Source: Rhizodiscina lignyota
Lineage: Eukaryota; Ascomycota; Dothideomycetes; Aulographales; Rhizodiscinaceae
Assembly: GCA_010015805.1 (NCBI GenBank)
Contig: ML978121.1
Span: forward strand, 1,798,001 to 1,862,000
Length of the DNA stretch: 64,000 nt
Direction: 5' to 3'
The notes under the pieces: model-generated
Told to the model about the DNA's origin: nothing
What the model saw: the letters and a program-made list of their open reading frames with translations, nothing else
The model's database searches: none
Program-made: the position numbers and the translations under genes
Part shown: positions 1 to 13,017 of the stretch, piece after piece
Layout of the letters: each line of letters starts with the position of its first letter
How positions within the stretch are numbered: position 1 is the first letter of the stretch

Positions 1-1346
1 AACTCAAACCTCTTTGATAGTGCCGTATCTTGGTAAGCATCGCCGATCTTCAAGGATAACCATGAATAGATGCTGTCTGTGGCTCAAGTCCAAGGCCGTC
101 AGAGACTGATTTGTCTCAAGCAGGCATTCTTCTCGAAGCCATGTTGTGAAACATCATGATACACAACAGACGGGAGCGGGAGAATTGCGCCAACGACGAT
201 GCTCTAGCCACGAGGTGCGAGATGGAATGAGCGAGCATGTTCGATCCACCTTGGGTTTGATGCAATAGGGCATATGAAACACAATAGAGGAGGCGAGGTT
301 CATGGACGGAAATGCTGTGCAGCAGCGCTTCACCCTGCCTCTCTCGTGGGGTAACTGGACGTCAACCACTCTTCGTTGATCTATTCACTTAAGTTTGGGA
401 TGTCGGGGTCGGTGCAGAGATCTCCACATAGTTGCCCGTTCTCACTCGAGACAAGAGGCTCCAACTAATAGCTGCAGCGGCTGCTTGTGACATCTCGGCC
501 TCATGATGAGACACCGAATGGACATCACAGAGAGCCTCCGGGAAGCCCCTCCGCTACCAAGCAGAGCGAAAAAGGGAAAGAAAAAATAGAGTCCAGGTTC
601 AGGCGACGCAGTGAATTAAAAAGAAGTACAAAGTGAATAAATCGGATATTGAAAGTGTTCGCTGGGCTGAGCAAACAATCGTCACCTCTTCTCTTGCCTA
701 CGGCGGGGGAAACAGGGTTCGGCCGCTGCGCTGCGGTGTGAGAAGCGGCCACTCCACTCCAGGAATTCCATCACAGCCATCGCGCGCCAAGTTTCGCCTT
801 CAACACCGTCCACCTACTTTCTTTCTTCACCTCTTGAATCATCAGCGAACCAACACAATCGCGCCGCCTCCTTTGTCTCTGCTCTCCGTTGGCCCACGAA
901 GCTTCCTTCTCTGCCGTGCTACCGAAGCCTTGGTCTCTGCTACGCAACGTTTTGCTGCACACTTCCGCCCCCCGAACGTGCCCATTGACTGCTGCAAACG
1001 ATTTCATAACGCGTTTTGCGGACCATCTCGCGCGACCACGCCAATTTCGTACTGCCAACATCATGGTGTTGGTGGTACTGGTGTCGTGAGCGCTTCTTTG
1101 TGCGGCATCAAAGGTACCCTAACCGCCGAAAATCGCTATCCGTTCGCGCTTCTGTAATAGTGGGCTGTTTGTTAACTCGTACGATCTCAGAATTACATCT
1201 TAACACCCTCTCGACTCGTGCCTCGTTACGAATCCCAAAGCACCCGACGCCTCGGTCACAGAAATTCGAACTAGTCGCCGCTTTTTGGTGGCGCCGGTGG
1301 CAACGACACACAGCATTTTTGAAGTGCGAGCGCGTCAACCGTCAAG
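1..1346. other. Gene-free stretch upstream of transportin
   Basis: I see no supportable gene here. Open frames of 60-175 codons occur on both strands around 630-1420, but they overlap each other, carry no family signature and do not splice into anything recognisable. The last few hundred bases probably hold the promoter and 5' leader of the transportin gene starting at 1347. This is inferred from position only. Confidence 0.5.
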
Positions 1347-4296
1347 ATGGCCTGGCAACCACAGGAAGAGCCTCTCCGCACGCTCGCCCACTACTTGAGA
1401 GATTCTTTGAGTGGACATGACAAAAACGCGCAGAAGAACGCGGAGCTGGTGAGTGCGGGCGGCTCTCCCCGCAATTAATGTCACTAAGAGGTTTTTCCAC
1501 AGATGCTCAAACAAGGGAAAGCATCTCCAGATTTCCCAAACTACTTAGCATTTCTGTTCTGCAATGAGCAGTCGCCGACAGTGATCGATCTTTCTCCCGA
1601 GAACTACCATCTTGCGCGAAGCGCGGCGGCGATCCTCCTCAAGAACGACATCAAATCCGGCTATAAGAAGATACCGTCTTCAAACAAATCATACATTAAA
1701 TCAGTCATATTGCAAGGCCTGCGCGACCAGAATGGACAGATTCGAAACTATGCAGGTAACGTCATCACCGAGATCGTGCGGCAGGGTGGCATCATGGACT
1801 GGCCTCAGATACTCGCCGAGCTCGTGTCCGTAATTCAGAACAAAAGCGGATCTGAAAGCCAAGTAGCACAAGAAGGTGCAATGTCGGCTTTATTGAAGAT
1901 CTGTGAGGACAACAAACGGGCGTTGGACAAGGTGTACCAAGGCGAACGACCGCTGGCTTTCTTATTTCCACAGCTTCTGGCTTTCACGGCTAGCGAGCAT
2001 GCTAAAGTGCGATCCAATGCTCTCGCAAGCATCAACGTGTTCTTGCCGGACAAACCGCAGACGATCATTGGTCAACTGGACGCGTTAATGCAACAGCTTT
2101 CGCGTCTCGCAGGTGACCAGAGCGAGGAAGTTCGAAAGCACGTCTGCCGTTCTTTTGTTCACCTCGCCGAAATCAGCCCTGATATGATTGTGCCTCACAT
2201 AGGAGAGCTCGTGGACTATATGGTGACACAACAGCGCAACGTCGATGATCCGGAGCTTGCTCTCGACGCCGCAGAATTTTGGCTGACGGTGGGAGAGAAT
2301 CAAGAGCTCAGGGAGTGCCTGAGGCCACATTTACCCAAGGTTGTACCAGTGCTACTCGAAAGCATGGTATACTCCGAGGACGATATTCTTCGACTTGAAG
2401 GTGAAGCCGAAGACGCAGAAGAAGAGGATAGAGAATCAGACATCAAACCGACGTTCGCAGCCTCCAAAGCGGCACGGCTGGCTACAGCTACGAATGGCGA
2501 GGCAGGCGATGCTGGCGCAAACGGATCTGCTAAGGCCAGCTCTTATGTGACACCTGACGATGATGACTTGAGCGAGGGCGAGATTGACGAATACGATGAT
2601 GATGACGAAGTCTATAACGACCCAGAAGAGCAGTGGAATCTTCGCAAATGCTCTGCAGCCGCGCTTGACGTCCTAGCGTCCTTCTTTCACCGAGCAGTCT
2701 TCGACGTCACCCTTCCATACCTCAAGAACAATTTAGACTCTAAAGATTGGCAGAACCGTGAAGCAGCAGTGCTTGCGCTAGGAGCAATTGCGGACGGTTG
2801 CATGGACGTCGTCACTCCCCATCTCCCAGAGCTCACAACGTACCTCATTTCCCTGCTCCAGGACCCGGAGCCAGTTGTACGACAAATCACTTGCTGGTCT
2901 CTCGGCCGATACTCTGCATGGGCCGCTCATCTCGACCCTGCAGGAAAGCGACAGTACTTTGAGCCAATCATGGATGGTATCCTGACGCGAATGCTTGATA
3001 GCAACAAGCGAGTTCAGGAGGCTGCAGCGTCCGCTTTTGCCAATCTTGAAGAGAAGGCGAACAAGCAATTAAGCGAATACTGTTCGGTCATTGTGCGCCA
3101 GTTTGTTGAATGCTTCGGGAAATACAAGGACCGGAACATATTCATCCTCTATGACTGCGTTCAAACACTCGCCGAACATGTCGGACCGGCACTCGCGGAT
3201 CCTGGACTCGTCAACGTCCTCATGCCCGCTCTTATTCAGCGATGGAACAAGGTATCGGATCAATCAAGGGAGATGTTTCCGCTCCTCGAGTGCCTATCCT
3301 ACGTGGCAACCGCGCTCGGCGACACGTTCGCACCGTTTTCTCGACCAATATTCACTCGGTGTATCAACATAATACATCAGAATCTCGAAGTCTCGCTGCA
3401 AGCTGTGACCAACCCCGACATCGACAAACCGGAGCAAGACTTTCTTGTGACAAGTCTTGATCTCCTAAGCGCTATCATCCAAGCTCTGGATGCCAGGAAA
3501 GGAGCAGAGCTAGTCTCAACCTCACAGCCGAATCTCTTCGACCTTCTCGTGTACTGCATGAAAGACTCGAGCAACGACGTTCGCCAATCCGCTTACGCAC
3601 TACTCGGCGACTGTGCAATTTACGTTTTCCCTCAGCTCCAGCCTTGTCTGCCGTCTGTCCTGGAGATCCTCATATCCCAGATGGACCTCAACAGTGTAGA
3701 CATGACCATGATTGACAGTGGCTACTCTGTCATCAACAACGCTTGCTGGTCGCTGGGGGAGATTGCAATGAGACAGCGGGATGGCATGGAGCCGTACATC
3801 AACCGGCTGCTCGAGCACATTGCTGCGATCTTGTTCAATCCCAAGGTTCCAGAGTCGTTGACAGAGAACGCTGCGATTGCCCTTGGCAGACTTGGACTCG
3901 GGAACGCGAGCGCATTGGCACCAAATCTGCAGAGCATCGCGCCGCCTTTCTTGAGGGCAATCAGGCAGATTGATGCGACGGATGAGAAGGGACAAGCTTT
4001 GAAGGGCTTTGCGCAAATCGTGCTGTGCAATCCACAGGCGATGGAACACGGATTTCTGGATTTCATGTTCGAGATTGCGAATTTCCCTCAGAGTCTGAGT
4101 GCGAGGATCGATGACGGACCTGTGGAAACGTTCCAAAAGGTGTGTTCATGCCCTTCTTTCTCTTAGTGACCAAGTCTTGCTAACCTAAATGAAGATTCTG
4201 CTGCAGTACAAGAATTTGATACCAAACTTCGATGCGTACCTTGCCCACCTACCCCCAGACAAAGCCCAGAATCTGCGGCAGATGTACAGTCTATGA
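1347..4296 (+). CDS. KAP104: Transportin / karyopherin beta-2 (Kap104 type)
   Basis: Nuclear import receptor of the importin-beta superfamily. The family carries PY-NLS cargo such as mRNA-binding proteins through the pore and releases it with RanGTP. Model: join 1347..1448, 1503..4139, 4195..4296, giving 946 aa. Both introns (54 and 55 nt) are phase 0. The start MAWQPQEEPL and the end ILLQYKNLIPNF...QMYSL align with transportin at both ends, which fixes the small first and last exons. The protein is HEAT repeats throughout. A long acidic, low-complexity insertion at about residues 340-415 (runs of D and E, including DDDD and YDDDDE) corresponds to the H8 loop that couples Ran binding to cargo release. 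Length is close to the usual 900-950. No truncation or odd codon use was seen. Confidence 0.93.
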
Positions 4297-5961
4297 TACA
4301 GCTGCCAATTATTATCGAAGTCTCAAAAGGGGTTCGGGCGATAACGAAATCACTTGGACAAGACTGCTAGACGAATGAAGAGATGAATACTGATCAATTG
4401 CTTTGAGGGACTCTGCCCGAGCATGGGAGTCCAGTGCTCTAGCCAGTGGTCACGGACGGAAATGGGATCGTGGGCATCCGGGTTGCGTACGGCCCATTGA
4501 TACGGACGAACAGCGCACAGTCGATTCGGGCATGCATGAATAGATTTTTCTCGTCATGAATGGAATGATGGCTACTATTGCGTTTAATGAGCGTGGGTAG
4601 GATTGATTACGGGCGAAAAAGGGAGAGGTTGATTTTTTGGATCGCACGACATGCTGTCTCGTTCCCAAAACATGGCTTAAGGCGTTAAATGTCATCCAGT
4701 AGGTAGATAGCTGACCACGTAGATAGCCTCATTCTTTCGCATATTCTGAGCGCTTACTGCTGATTGTTCGTTAGCGTTAGTCCCGCTCCATCTTGCTTGA
4801 AAGAGCCCTATGGAAGATGACGCTTGCGGAGCTGATCGAACGGCGAACGTGTGGTAAAAGTGCGATTGGCGTGCAAGCGTAATTAAAAGTCAGAGCTTTG
4901 ATGAGGAACTTCCTCCATTGGAACAAAGGTTCGGCTGCTTTCTCATGGAGACAGGACTGTTTACTCGATTGGAGATCGCCACACTGCTTCAAGGGATCGC
5001 CTCCTCTGGGGACGTCTTAAATTTAGAAATTTCCCTTTTCCAGGCACGAGGTGGTGTTTGAGACATCCCATATATCGATATTGCTCCGACGGCCGAGCCT
5101 GCGCTGTTATTATTTGCAACCCTTCAGATATGCTCCTGCTTCTGCATTGTTGCATGAATCCTCCTACATATTCCACAGCGTACTTGGAAAGGGCGGCCCA
5201 GAGCAGAATTGTGCTAACCGTTTGGGCGTCAGTTCAAACTTCTCACGCAGTGCTCGTGCCTGAGCTGTCCAGTATCGCCCCTATCAGCACCCCCCAGGAT
5301 GGATCCGTAGATCCAGGGATACGTAGATCATATAGCCCAGTATGTTCGTTTCAAGCGGCGGCTCGACTTGCACAAATCCAAGGGTCCTCGGGAGCAGCAC
5401 TCAATGTCAGTGCACCCCAAGGAGGCCGGGTATAAGAGCTTCCCACAAAACATGGCAACGGCTAACGGGCGAACAACCAATTTGAGCTAGAGAAGAATTG
5501 TGAAATCCCCAGATCCCGGAAATTGTGGAATCTGGCACGAGATGATCTGTTATAATGCATGAGCGTGCCTTAATATACACACCTGGTGTCTATCTATGCC
5601 CGCCCACGACGTGCGCGTGCCGGGCCGTGATTGCGCCGACCTCAATGGCAGAGGTGAAAACATCATGGCGCTTGAATTGGTAGGCGGCTGGCCCTTGAGG
5701 GCAGATCTCACGCATCTTTTCATTTCCCACATTCCTCTCTCACAAGCGCAAGCGATGTCTCCACCCCCATAACTGCTAAATATAGAGAGGGGAGGGGTAT
5801 GGACGCCACCTTGCTGGGTTCGCCGTTGCGGTCCGTGGTCTCGTACCAGCGAGTCTAGGTACGTCAGGGGAGAAGGGGGAGAGAAGGGATCGTTAGAGGA
5901 ACGTTTACTACCACACTACTAGGGTGCCACGCCTCTTATTAACCGACCGTTGAAACAAAAC

Positions 5962-6008
5962 AACCCAGGTCGCCCAGGCCGATGTGATCAACCCAGGTCG
6001 ATGTGATC
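5962..6008. repeat. Imperfect short direct repeat
   Basis: Two adjacent units begin AACCCAGGTCG and end GATGTGATC. The first (5962-5989) carries nine extra bases that the second (5990-6008) lacks. The shared GATGTGATC block is therefore spaced about 19 bp apart. It could be a duplicated protein-binding site or simple slippage; function unknown. Confidence 0.55.
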
Positions 6009-7780
6009 GATGGGCAGCTTGCAGCCGCTGGGATTTTTCTCTGCAGCTTCTGCGAACCCGCTGCTTCTCCCGCCGACTCCACATCCGCGCCTAGCGGTGC
6101 GTACAGTCACAACTGCATCAAGATCGACCCTCCTAACAAGAAGCAAGCCGTCTCGCGCTACCACTACTCACATGATCTTCTGGGCGCTGCGATTCTCCCT
6201 AAATAGTAAAAGGCTCTTCCTTCGCTCGCATTCATCGCACATCTGGACGCCAGCCCGAAGGCAGACTTTGAGGACATGCAGAACAATTATGCCACCCGTT
6301 GGTGCGGCGGTGACGATGAGCAGCACCTCGCCTGGCGAGCCATACCTATGTCTCTCCTCGCGCTTCCAGAAGTTCAAGGTCCTCGTCGGCAAAGGGTGCC
6401 TGGAGCCCGGGCTCTCGAGCCCCTTGCGGCACCGGCACCTAAGCATACTCGCTAGTACGGACGGAATAGGTATTCTGTATCCACCTCCAGGCTGATGGCG
6501 TCTTCACCAGAAATAGAGTCAGATTGATGGCGCCAATTAGGCAGGTAGACCACATTTCTTTGACACTCGGTCTCGGTTACAGCGCGTCTCGCGTGCGTCT
6601 CGCGCTCGCGTCTTTCCCTCGATTTGGGAAAGTCATAACGGCGTGGCTGAGTGCACAAACGGCGGGCGTCGACGTCATAGTGCCACGCTCACGGAAAATC
6701 AAAATCAGCCTGGATCACGGAGGCCTCCCGAGGAAGTGGAGCTTTACAAGCTTGCCCCTCTCATCTAGCCTCTGAGCGTCGGAGGTTGCCTGCTTCTATG
6801 CATAATCTCACCTGTGCTGATGAGAAATGCGTTCTAGCCAGCACCAAACCAGCCAATGCTGGTGCAGCTTGGGCAGAGGGAGCTCATGCCCACAGCGTCA
6901 AGCGAATTGTTCCGCGCACTCGTCCCTCCAACCCTCCCACCCCTCGCAATATTCCCACTGCGGTGCCATACCTTGCTGGCTCGGCCTCGAGCGTGAGTGA
7001 GCAGGGGCAGGAGTCGGCATAGGAACTCGCCTGTCCCTGCTTCCATCCGCCAGCAGCCTGTCATACCATTGCTCACCATGTGCCCGCGACCGGGACGTTC
7101 GGCGAAGCGGTTGCTTAGAGCAGTAATGACCATGAGCAGACGCAGCGGGAGGGTAACGTTGAATTGCACTGGACGCCATTCACTTATTAACATTCCTCCG
7201 CAGCTCCCACAAACATCCACAAACATCCGAGCCACCGGGCTCGTGCATTACAAGGAACTTCCCTGCAGTGTCTCGCTCCAAAAATAGCCAGCCAGAGACG
7301 TCAAACGATGCTTTTTGAGGTGGTGCTTGCAACCCACTTGAACCCACTCTGGCTTCATTGAAAACGCTCAGCGCTGGCTCAAACCGTCGCTGCTGCCGTA
7401 CGCTATAGCGCCGAGCTGCTGCGTGCTAAGTGTTCGCACATGCCCATGGCGTTGAGTCGCCTCTCTCGCGGTGAGCGATATGAGCGTCATTTTGGCCCTC
7501 ACGCCCACCGAGCTGCTAGTGCTACAGTAATGAGTCGCCCCCGAAGCTGCTGTGCTCCTCTGCAACCTCAGCCCGTTAGTCCTCATGACACTCGCAGCCA
7601 GCAAATCACCACCACCACCCACCTCGGGACCAAGCGAGTTCGTGGGCGCGGATGCTGAAGGACGTCTTAAAGCTGCCCGAAGAGGCTTAATTCCCCACCC
7701 ATTTTTCCAATCTCCCGAACCAATATGAGGCACTCGATTTGACAGGCCAATTATCCCTCGCCGGCAAAGAAATCACCTAG

Positions 7781-7800
7781 ACACACACGCACACACACAC
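7781..7800. repeat. CA dinucleotide microsatellite
   Basis: Ten AC units with a single G interruption, about 840 bp upstream of the Zn2Cys6 gene start. Simple-sequence repeat with no coding context. Confidence 0.85.
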
Positions 7801-8635
7801 TTCACACTCATGCCAGGTCTGCTCGCCCTTACTAACGCCGAAGGGCTGAATGAAATGGGGGGCGCTCCCGCCGCTAGAGGTCAAGCACGTCCGCCCAGCT
7901 CGAGGCTATGTCCTGATTGCTGTCATACGAGCTCCTCGAGCTGCTCTTTGCTATGACCACCCTTCTCAAAGCAGTTTTCCACGCGCCTGGCTAGCGAGCT
8001 CGTGGCATAGTCTCTTCTATTTCAAGCCTACCGCCGCCGCTCCCGGCCGAATAGCTATCACCACCGTCTTCACTGCGACCTCGTCTGCCCAAAGAGTTGC
8101 ATATTGGCACCCTGCAGGCACCGCGCCAGGGATCACGCCTCTAAGCGCATTCGTTCGCTTCGACGCCCACTAGTTCTTCTTCTTCTTCGACTACTGTATG
8201 TCACGCTGCTTCTCGAAGCACCACCTGTCTCGGTGTTAGAGAGCATTGGCATTGCCAACCCAACCCCCCATTTCCCCCAAACACTCCAATATCAGCCGCA
8301 GATCGCTGCCCTGACCTACCGGGCAACCCCTACTTAATCATCAAATTACTCATGCGGGCACGCCAGCGCCTACAGCGAGAAATAAAGTCTGCCTTGCTGT
8401 CGTTGATCGGATTCCGCTTTGGCTCGCTTTTCGCGTCTGCTATCTGGCATTCGCATGCACTGCCTTTCTGGATCACGACTTACGCACCTGCCTCCGTACC
8501 TGTCTGATCGGCTCATAAGACGAATTCCTCGACCAGGTCCCGGACCAGCATCTTCAAACCTTATTCTGGCGTTCTAACACCAGGGGAATTCCGTCGCGAC
8601 TCTAACCTTTCAACTTCCACTTCACACGCGGCAAC

Positions 8636-10619
8636 ATGGCGGGTCCTGGAGGTGGGCCGTCTAGGCGAAGCCATACCAAGTCGCGCAAGGGCTGCAAGAC
8701 GTGCAAGAGGAGGCACATCCGCTGCGACGAAACATTCCCGCAATGGTGGGTCAATTCCTCTGTTGAAAAGTTCCCCATGGATACTTTCCGCACCGTTTTC
8801 CCGCTGCTGCCTAGAACCAAAGACTAAGCTGACGTTGATTTTTAGCCGCAACTGCACGAAGCATCAGGTGCGATGCGATTACATGGACAGTCCGACTGCA
8901 GCTGGCGGCGACGACGGGAGCCTGAGTCTCCAAGCAAACCTACTCTGGACCCCCGAGATCGAGAAAACGGTCGAAACCTGGCGTCAGACTGGGGAGTTCC
9001 CATTCCCGGAGCTGAACATCTTCCCGCAGCCGCAGTGGAGCGCCTTTACCAGGATCGATCTGCGACTATTGCATCACATCGCGCAGATATGCTGCGAAGT
9101 CAACCGCAACCGCACGTCAAAGATCACGCTGTGGACAGAGCTCATGCCGAAGTGAGTTTGAGCACTCATCTCCTGGCCCCCGCGGCTAACTCCTATCGCA
9201 GGTTCCTGAGCGCGGCAGCATCCCATTCGTTCGTGATGCATTCGATTCTCTCCTTCTCTGCGAACCACCTGGCGTGGATCTCGCAGTCCAGTGAGACGCG
9301 GAGCATCGCCATCCAGCACCGGCAAATCGCGTTGCGAGGCCTTCATGAGGCAATTGGGGCGTTCTCCCAGGCGAACTCGGATGCCGTCCTTGCCGCCTCG
9401 TTGCTTTTGGCCTGGCAAGCTACTGATTGGTATGTTGAATAAGCTTAACGATTCCGCGGTCACGCTGACAGGCATCTGCTCTAGGCGCAATTGGGCTTCG
9501 CTCATGACGGGCATCAGCAGTGTAGGTGGACCCCAAACATCAAGTGAATTCAATTAGCTCACGGCCGAGTAGGTAGTTCACACAATGCAGACTTGGCGTG
9601 ATCAATCCGTCTTCTCGGAATATCTGGCGGATCACGCCTCCGATCCACCGCGTATCTTCACCGATGCTACAGGCTTCCAATTGACGCCAGAGCGACGGCA
9701 CGAGCACCTTCTGATTCTGCAGAACGTTTCCTCATCACTGGCGCGTTTGCAGCCTTTCCTGGCGCACTGCGAGCAGGAGAACAAGTGGATCGAGCAACTG
9801 AAGGGTTACATTGAGCGTCTCAAGACGTCAAACGCGCCTCAATCTCCCGAAGAACAGTTCAGCCAGCTCTATGCCCTGAGAAAATGGCTCTTCTGGGTGC
9901 CAGTTTCCTTACTCTCCTCTCGAAAAGGAGACATCTTCATGCTCCTTGTGCTTGCGCATTTCTACGCAGTCGCTATAGCAATCGAGCCGATGTTTCCTGA
10001 CGTGGGAGCCGATTTTGCGGCAAACGGCGCACTTCAGCCATTGCAGGAGATCGCGAGGATCATCAATCAAGTCCAGACGTCACAGGGCTACAACTCGAAC
10101 ACGCAAGCGGCGGCAATGATGATGGATTTCCCTCGTGAGGCGATCAACACCTACCGCGCACGCAAGGAGTGGGCGAGGCAACAACCACAAATTCAGGCCA
10201 CCCTTCAGCACCAGTCGTACGGGCTGGACACGCTAAATTTAGACCTTGGCAGCCAGTTGGCTGACCACGGGTACTACCAGAGTCTGAGTCCTGCATTTGC
10301 GCCTTCGCCGCTTCATCTTGGCTCGCCTCACCTGAGTTCGCCTGGAGTGATATCTCCATCGAGCGCAGGACCGCGCTCGCCGTACCTCGAGGTGCCGCCG
10401 CACACGCCTCACTCGGCGATAGATACGGCAACGCATGGCTACCTGGGCAGCAACAGCGTCTACAGCACGCCTCTCAGCACGCCCCTTGCCAGCCCAGGCA
10501 CGGCACCGCCGTCATTCACTACCATCAATACTGGCCAGGAAGAGTTCGCTTTCGGAGGGAGCGCGATGGCGAATAGCTGGCATGGCGGGTTCGTGGCACC
10601 TCAGACTGTCTGGACTTGA
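8636..10619 (+). CDS. Zn2Cys6 fungal-type transcription factor
   Basis: DNA-binding regulator of the fungal binuclear zinc cluster class, expected in the nucleus; target genes unknown. Model: join 8636..8745, 8846..9151, 9202..9429, 9485..9521, 9573..10619, giving 575 aa. The first intron splits the zinc cluster, and the 37-nt fourth exon restores the stretch WRNWASLMTGISS. Cys20, 23, 30, 37, 40 and 47 give a perfect CX2CX6CX6CX2CX6C, preceded by a basic RRSHTKSRKG. Residues from about 80 onward resemble the Upc2/Ecm22-like 'fungal-specific transcription factor' region (LSAAASHSFVMHSILSFSA). The last 100 residues are Ser/Pro/Gly-rich and probably disordered. It follows a very long gene-free block, which is common for regulators. 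The class is secure; the pathway is not. Confidence 0.88.
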
Positions 10620-11865
10620 AGAGGAGACGTGGCTGAAGAATGTTTTGTGATCCAGGGTGCAATTGCAACCGCCTCCACTGCCGCTACCGTCACAACGGTC
10701 GCCAACAACTACAACGCTAGTTCATGGCCGACCACCGCCCTCGTCAGCAGTAGCAACGCCAGCATCCGACAGCAGCAAAGGCAAGATGCGCCAATCGGAC
10801 ATGTGGCTACCACCTTCTACAACACCATCTACTGCGACAACGAATTCGTTCTAACGGGCAACGCCCGCGCTGGTGTGGCGTTTCGATCCCACGCACCGTG
10901 ATTATGCCCGCTTACTCATTCTGCCGGTAGCGTTCATGTTTACTGCACACCTCCGATTGCTGCGCCACATCACAACATCCGGCCAACACCAACCCTTCCA
11001 ACACCACCGCATCCGCTCGCGCGATTAGACGATTTCCTTCCCCCCCTCGACCGATCGATTACCCGATTGCAAGCTATGCTTCTCTTCGTGTCAATACTTC
11101 TATTCCCCACTTCTCTTCTATCCAGGATTATCCGGCTCGGGTTCTTTCTTGGCTCTCAGGAAGATTTCTTCGCTTCGGTGTTTTAACGTGCGACGCTGCA
11201 TTTGCATTTGCATAAGCGAATGCCACATTCGCTTGGGCGTTTACAAAGGAATGACAAATCTAAATTTGTTGAGGGATGGCTTTACCGGATCGATACCTAC
11301 ATGGGCAAGGAGTTAGTGTGCAAAAAGCTTGAGCCCGGGGCAGGCAGCTGAATGAGTGGACGAACCTTTGTTGCTTCGAGCCTTTTCTTTTTATCTTCAT
11401 CCTGCGGCGTGTCAGGCACAGCAGCGACTTCAGCCTCAGAGCTTCTGAGCGTCGAGAACCATGGGGGACTTTTTTGGAAACACTTTAGAATGGAGGATCG
11501 ATTTGTACAATATTACGAATTCACTTCTTATCAGCATGACAAACGTGCTTCATCTATTTGAGAACTTGCAGCCCATTCTGTGGGATGCGAAATCGTCGGG
11601 AGCCTCGCCTGATTCCACAAACAGCATGGATTAGGTAAGATTTGAGAAAGAATCGGCATCTTAACAGATGAGAAGCCGACGGTCGACTTGGCAAGAATGA
11701 AGTGCATCATCGGCCCGACCGAATTTCATCATGCTCCGAAGTCCAAGCTCCATTGCCTGTACCTCTCCTCCACAAGCTCCAGCTTTCACTGGTCCCCTTA
11801 GCATAGCATTTTCGACCAGATCTACCAAACATTGGACCTCTACAAGCTCGTGCTCTCATCTCGAC
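10620..11865. other. Gene-free stretch
   Basis: Lies between the Zn2Cys6 gene and the UCH gene. The first 300 bases are rich in CAA/CAG/GCC trinucleotides and read openly in two frames, but they look like 3' untranslated sequence because no homology or start context is visible. The rest should hold the terminator of the first gene and the promoter of the second; no convincing motif was pinned down. Confidence 0.45.
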
Positions 11866-13017
11866 ATGTCTGGAGGCTGGAATACGATAGAATCAGATGC
11901 GGTTTGTGCGCCACCAGAGCAACCGCTACATAGGCTTAAAAAAAGAACGGTTCGCTGACCAGTTTTGAAGGGTGTCTTTACCTACCTTCTTCAGAACCTT
12001 GGGACCAAGGAGATACAGTTTGAAGAGCTCATATCTCTCGACTCTGATTCGTTGCGGCAGTTAAGGTGCGTCTTCCCCATCACAGTATCTAGTCTCGTGC
12101 TCAACCTCTTGAGCTTCTCCGCCAGCTTCGCGTGCGCTACTAATATGCAACAGTCCAGTATACGGCGTCATATTCCTCTTCAAATACCCGACCGGTCAAT
12201 CCAAGGCGACTTCACAACCAGAAGACGGCACATTCGATCACAACGCGGCCGAGAATCTGTTCTTCGCCGCGCAGACGATACAGAATGCGTGTGGCACACA
12301 AGCGCTTCTCTCCGTCTTGTTAAATCACGACAACACTCTCGACATCGGTTCGAACTTGAAAGAGTTCAAGGAGTTCACTTCTGCGTTCCCTTCAGATGTG
12401 CGCAGTTGATCGACGTCCCCAACGCTATATAATTTACTCACTTTTCATCGCAGCTCCGGGGCGAGGCCCTCTCCAACTCCGACGTCATCCGCGAAACACA
12501 CAACTCCTTCGCCCGCTCATCCCCCTTCATCGACGAGACCCAGCGTGCTGCGACTGAAGACGACGATGTCTACCACTTCATTGCCTACACGCCCATTAAC
12601 AACGTCCTCTACGAGCTGGACGGGCTACAACCCGCGCCCATCTCCCACGGTGCCTGCACATTCGACGAGTTTCCCGAGAAGGTGATACCCGTGTTGCAGC
12701 GACGTATCGAGCGATACCCAGCGCACGAGATCCGCTTCAACCTGCTTGCCATGGTGCGGGATCTGCGCATCAAGGCGCGCGAGATCGGGGACACGGAGAT
12801 GCTGTATCGTGAGCAAGAGAAGAGGAACATGTGGCAGTGGGAGAACGCGCTGCGGAGGCACAACTTTGTCGGATTTGTGGGAGAGCTGGTCAAGGGCGTG
12901 GTGAGGAGTAAGACGCAGGATGGACAGTATGAGACGTGGGTGGAAGAGGCGAAGAAGAGAACGGAGAAGAGGCTGGAGGATAGGAAGAAGAAGGGGTATG
13001 CTGTTGACGATGTGTAG
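11866..13017 (+). CDS. uch2: Ubiquitin C-terminal hydrolase, UCH37/UCHL5 type
   Basis: Cysteine protease (peptidase family C12) that trims ubiquitin from chains. UCH37 homologues act at the 26S proteasome and, in some lineages, with INO80. Model: join 11866..11901, 11971..12065, 12154..12397, 12454..13017, giving 312 aa. The start MSGGWNTIESDA followed by GVFTYLL matches the family N-terminus. The catalytic set is complete: oxyanion Gln84, nucleophile Cys90 (in NACGTQALLSVLLN), His166 (VYHFIAYTP) and Asp181 (LYELDG), spaced almost as in human UCHL5. The C-terminal Lys/Glu-rich helical tail (RRHNFVGFVGEL...) corresponds to the UCH37-like ULD region, which sets it apart from short UCH-L1/L3 enzymes. 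Nothing appears broken. Confidence 0.92.

Larger units (their letters stand above)
4297..8635. other. 4.3-kb gene-free block upstream of a Zn2Cys6 regulator
   Basis: No protein family could be recognised in any frame, and open frames of 60-160 codons overlap without consistent splice sites. The block lies between the convergent end of transportin and the ATG of the transcription factor at 8636. It contains a short imperfect direct repeat (5962-6008) and a CA run (7781-7800). The final 700 bases are rich in CT tracts, as in fungal promoters and 5' leaders. A long regulatory region, a long leader or non-coding transcription is possible; none can be shown from sequence alone. Confidence 0.45.

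Noticed and set aside
633-1157. 174-codon plus-strand frame upstream of transportin
   Set aside because: No homology, overlapped by frames of similar length on both strands, composition as non-coding.
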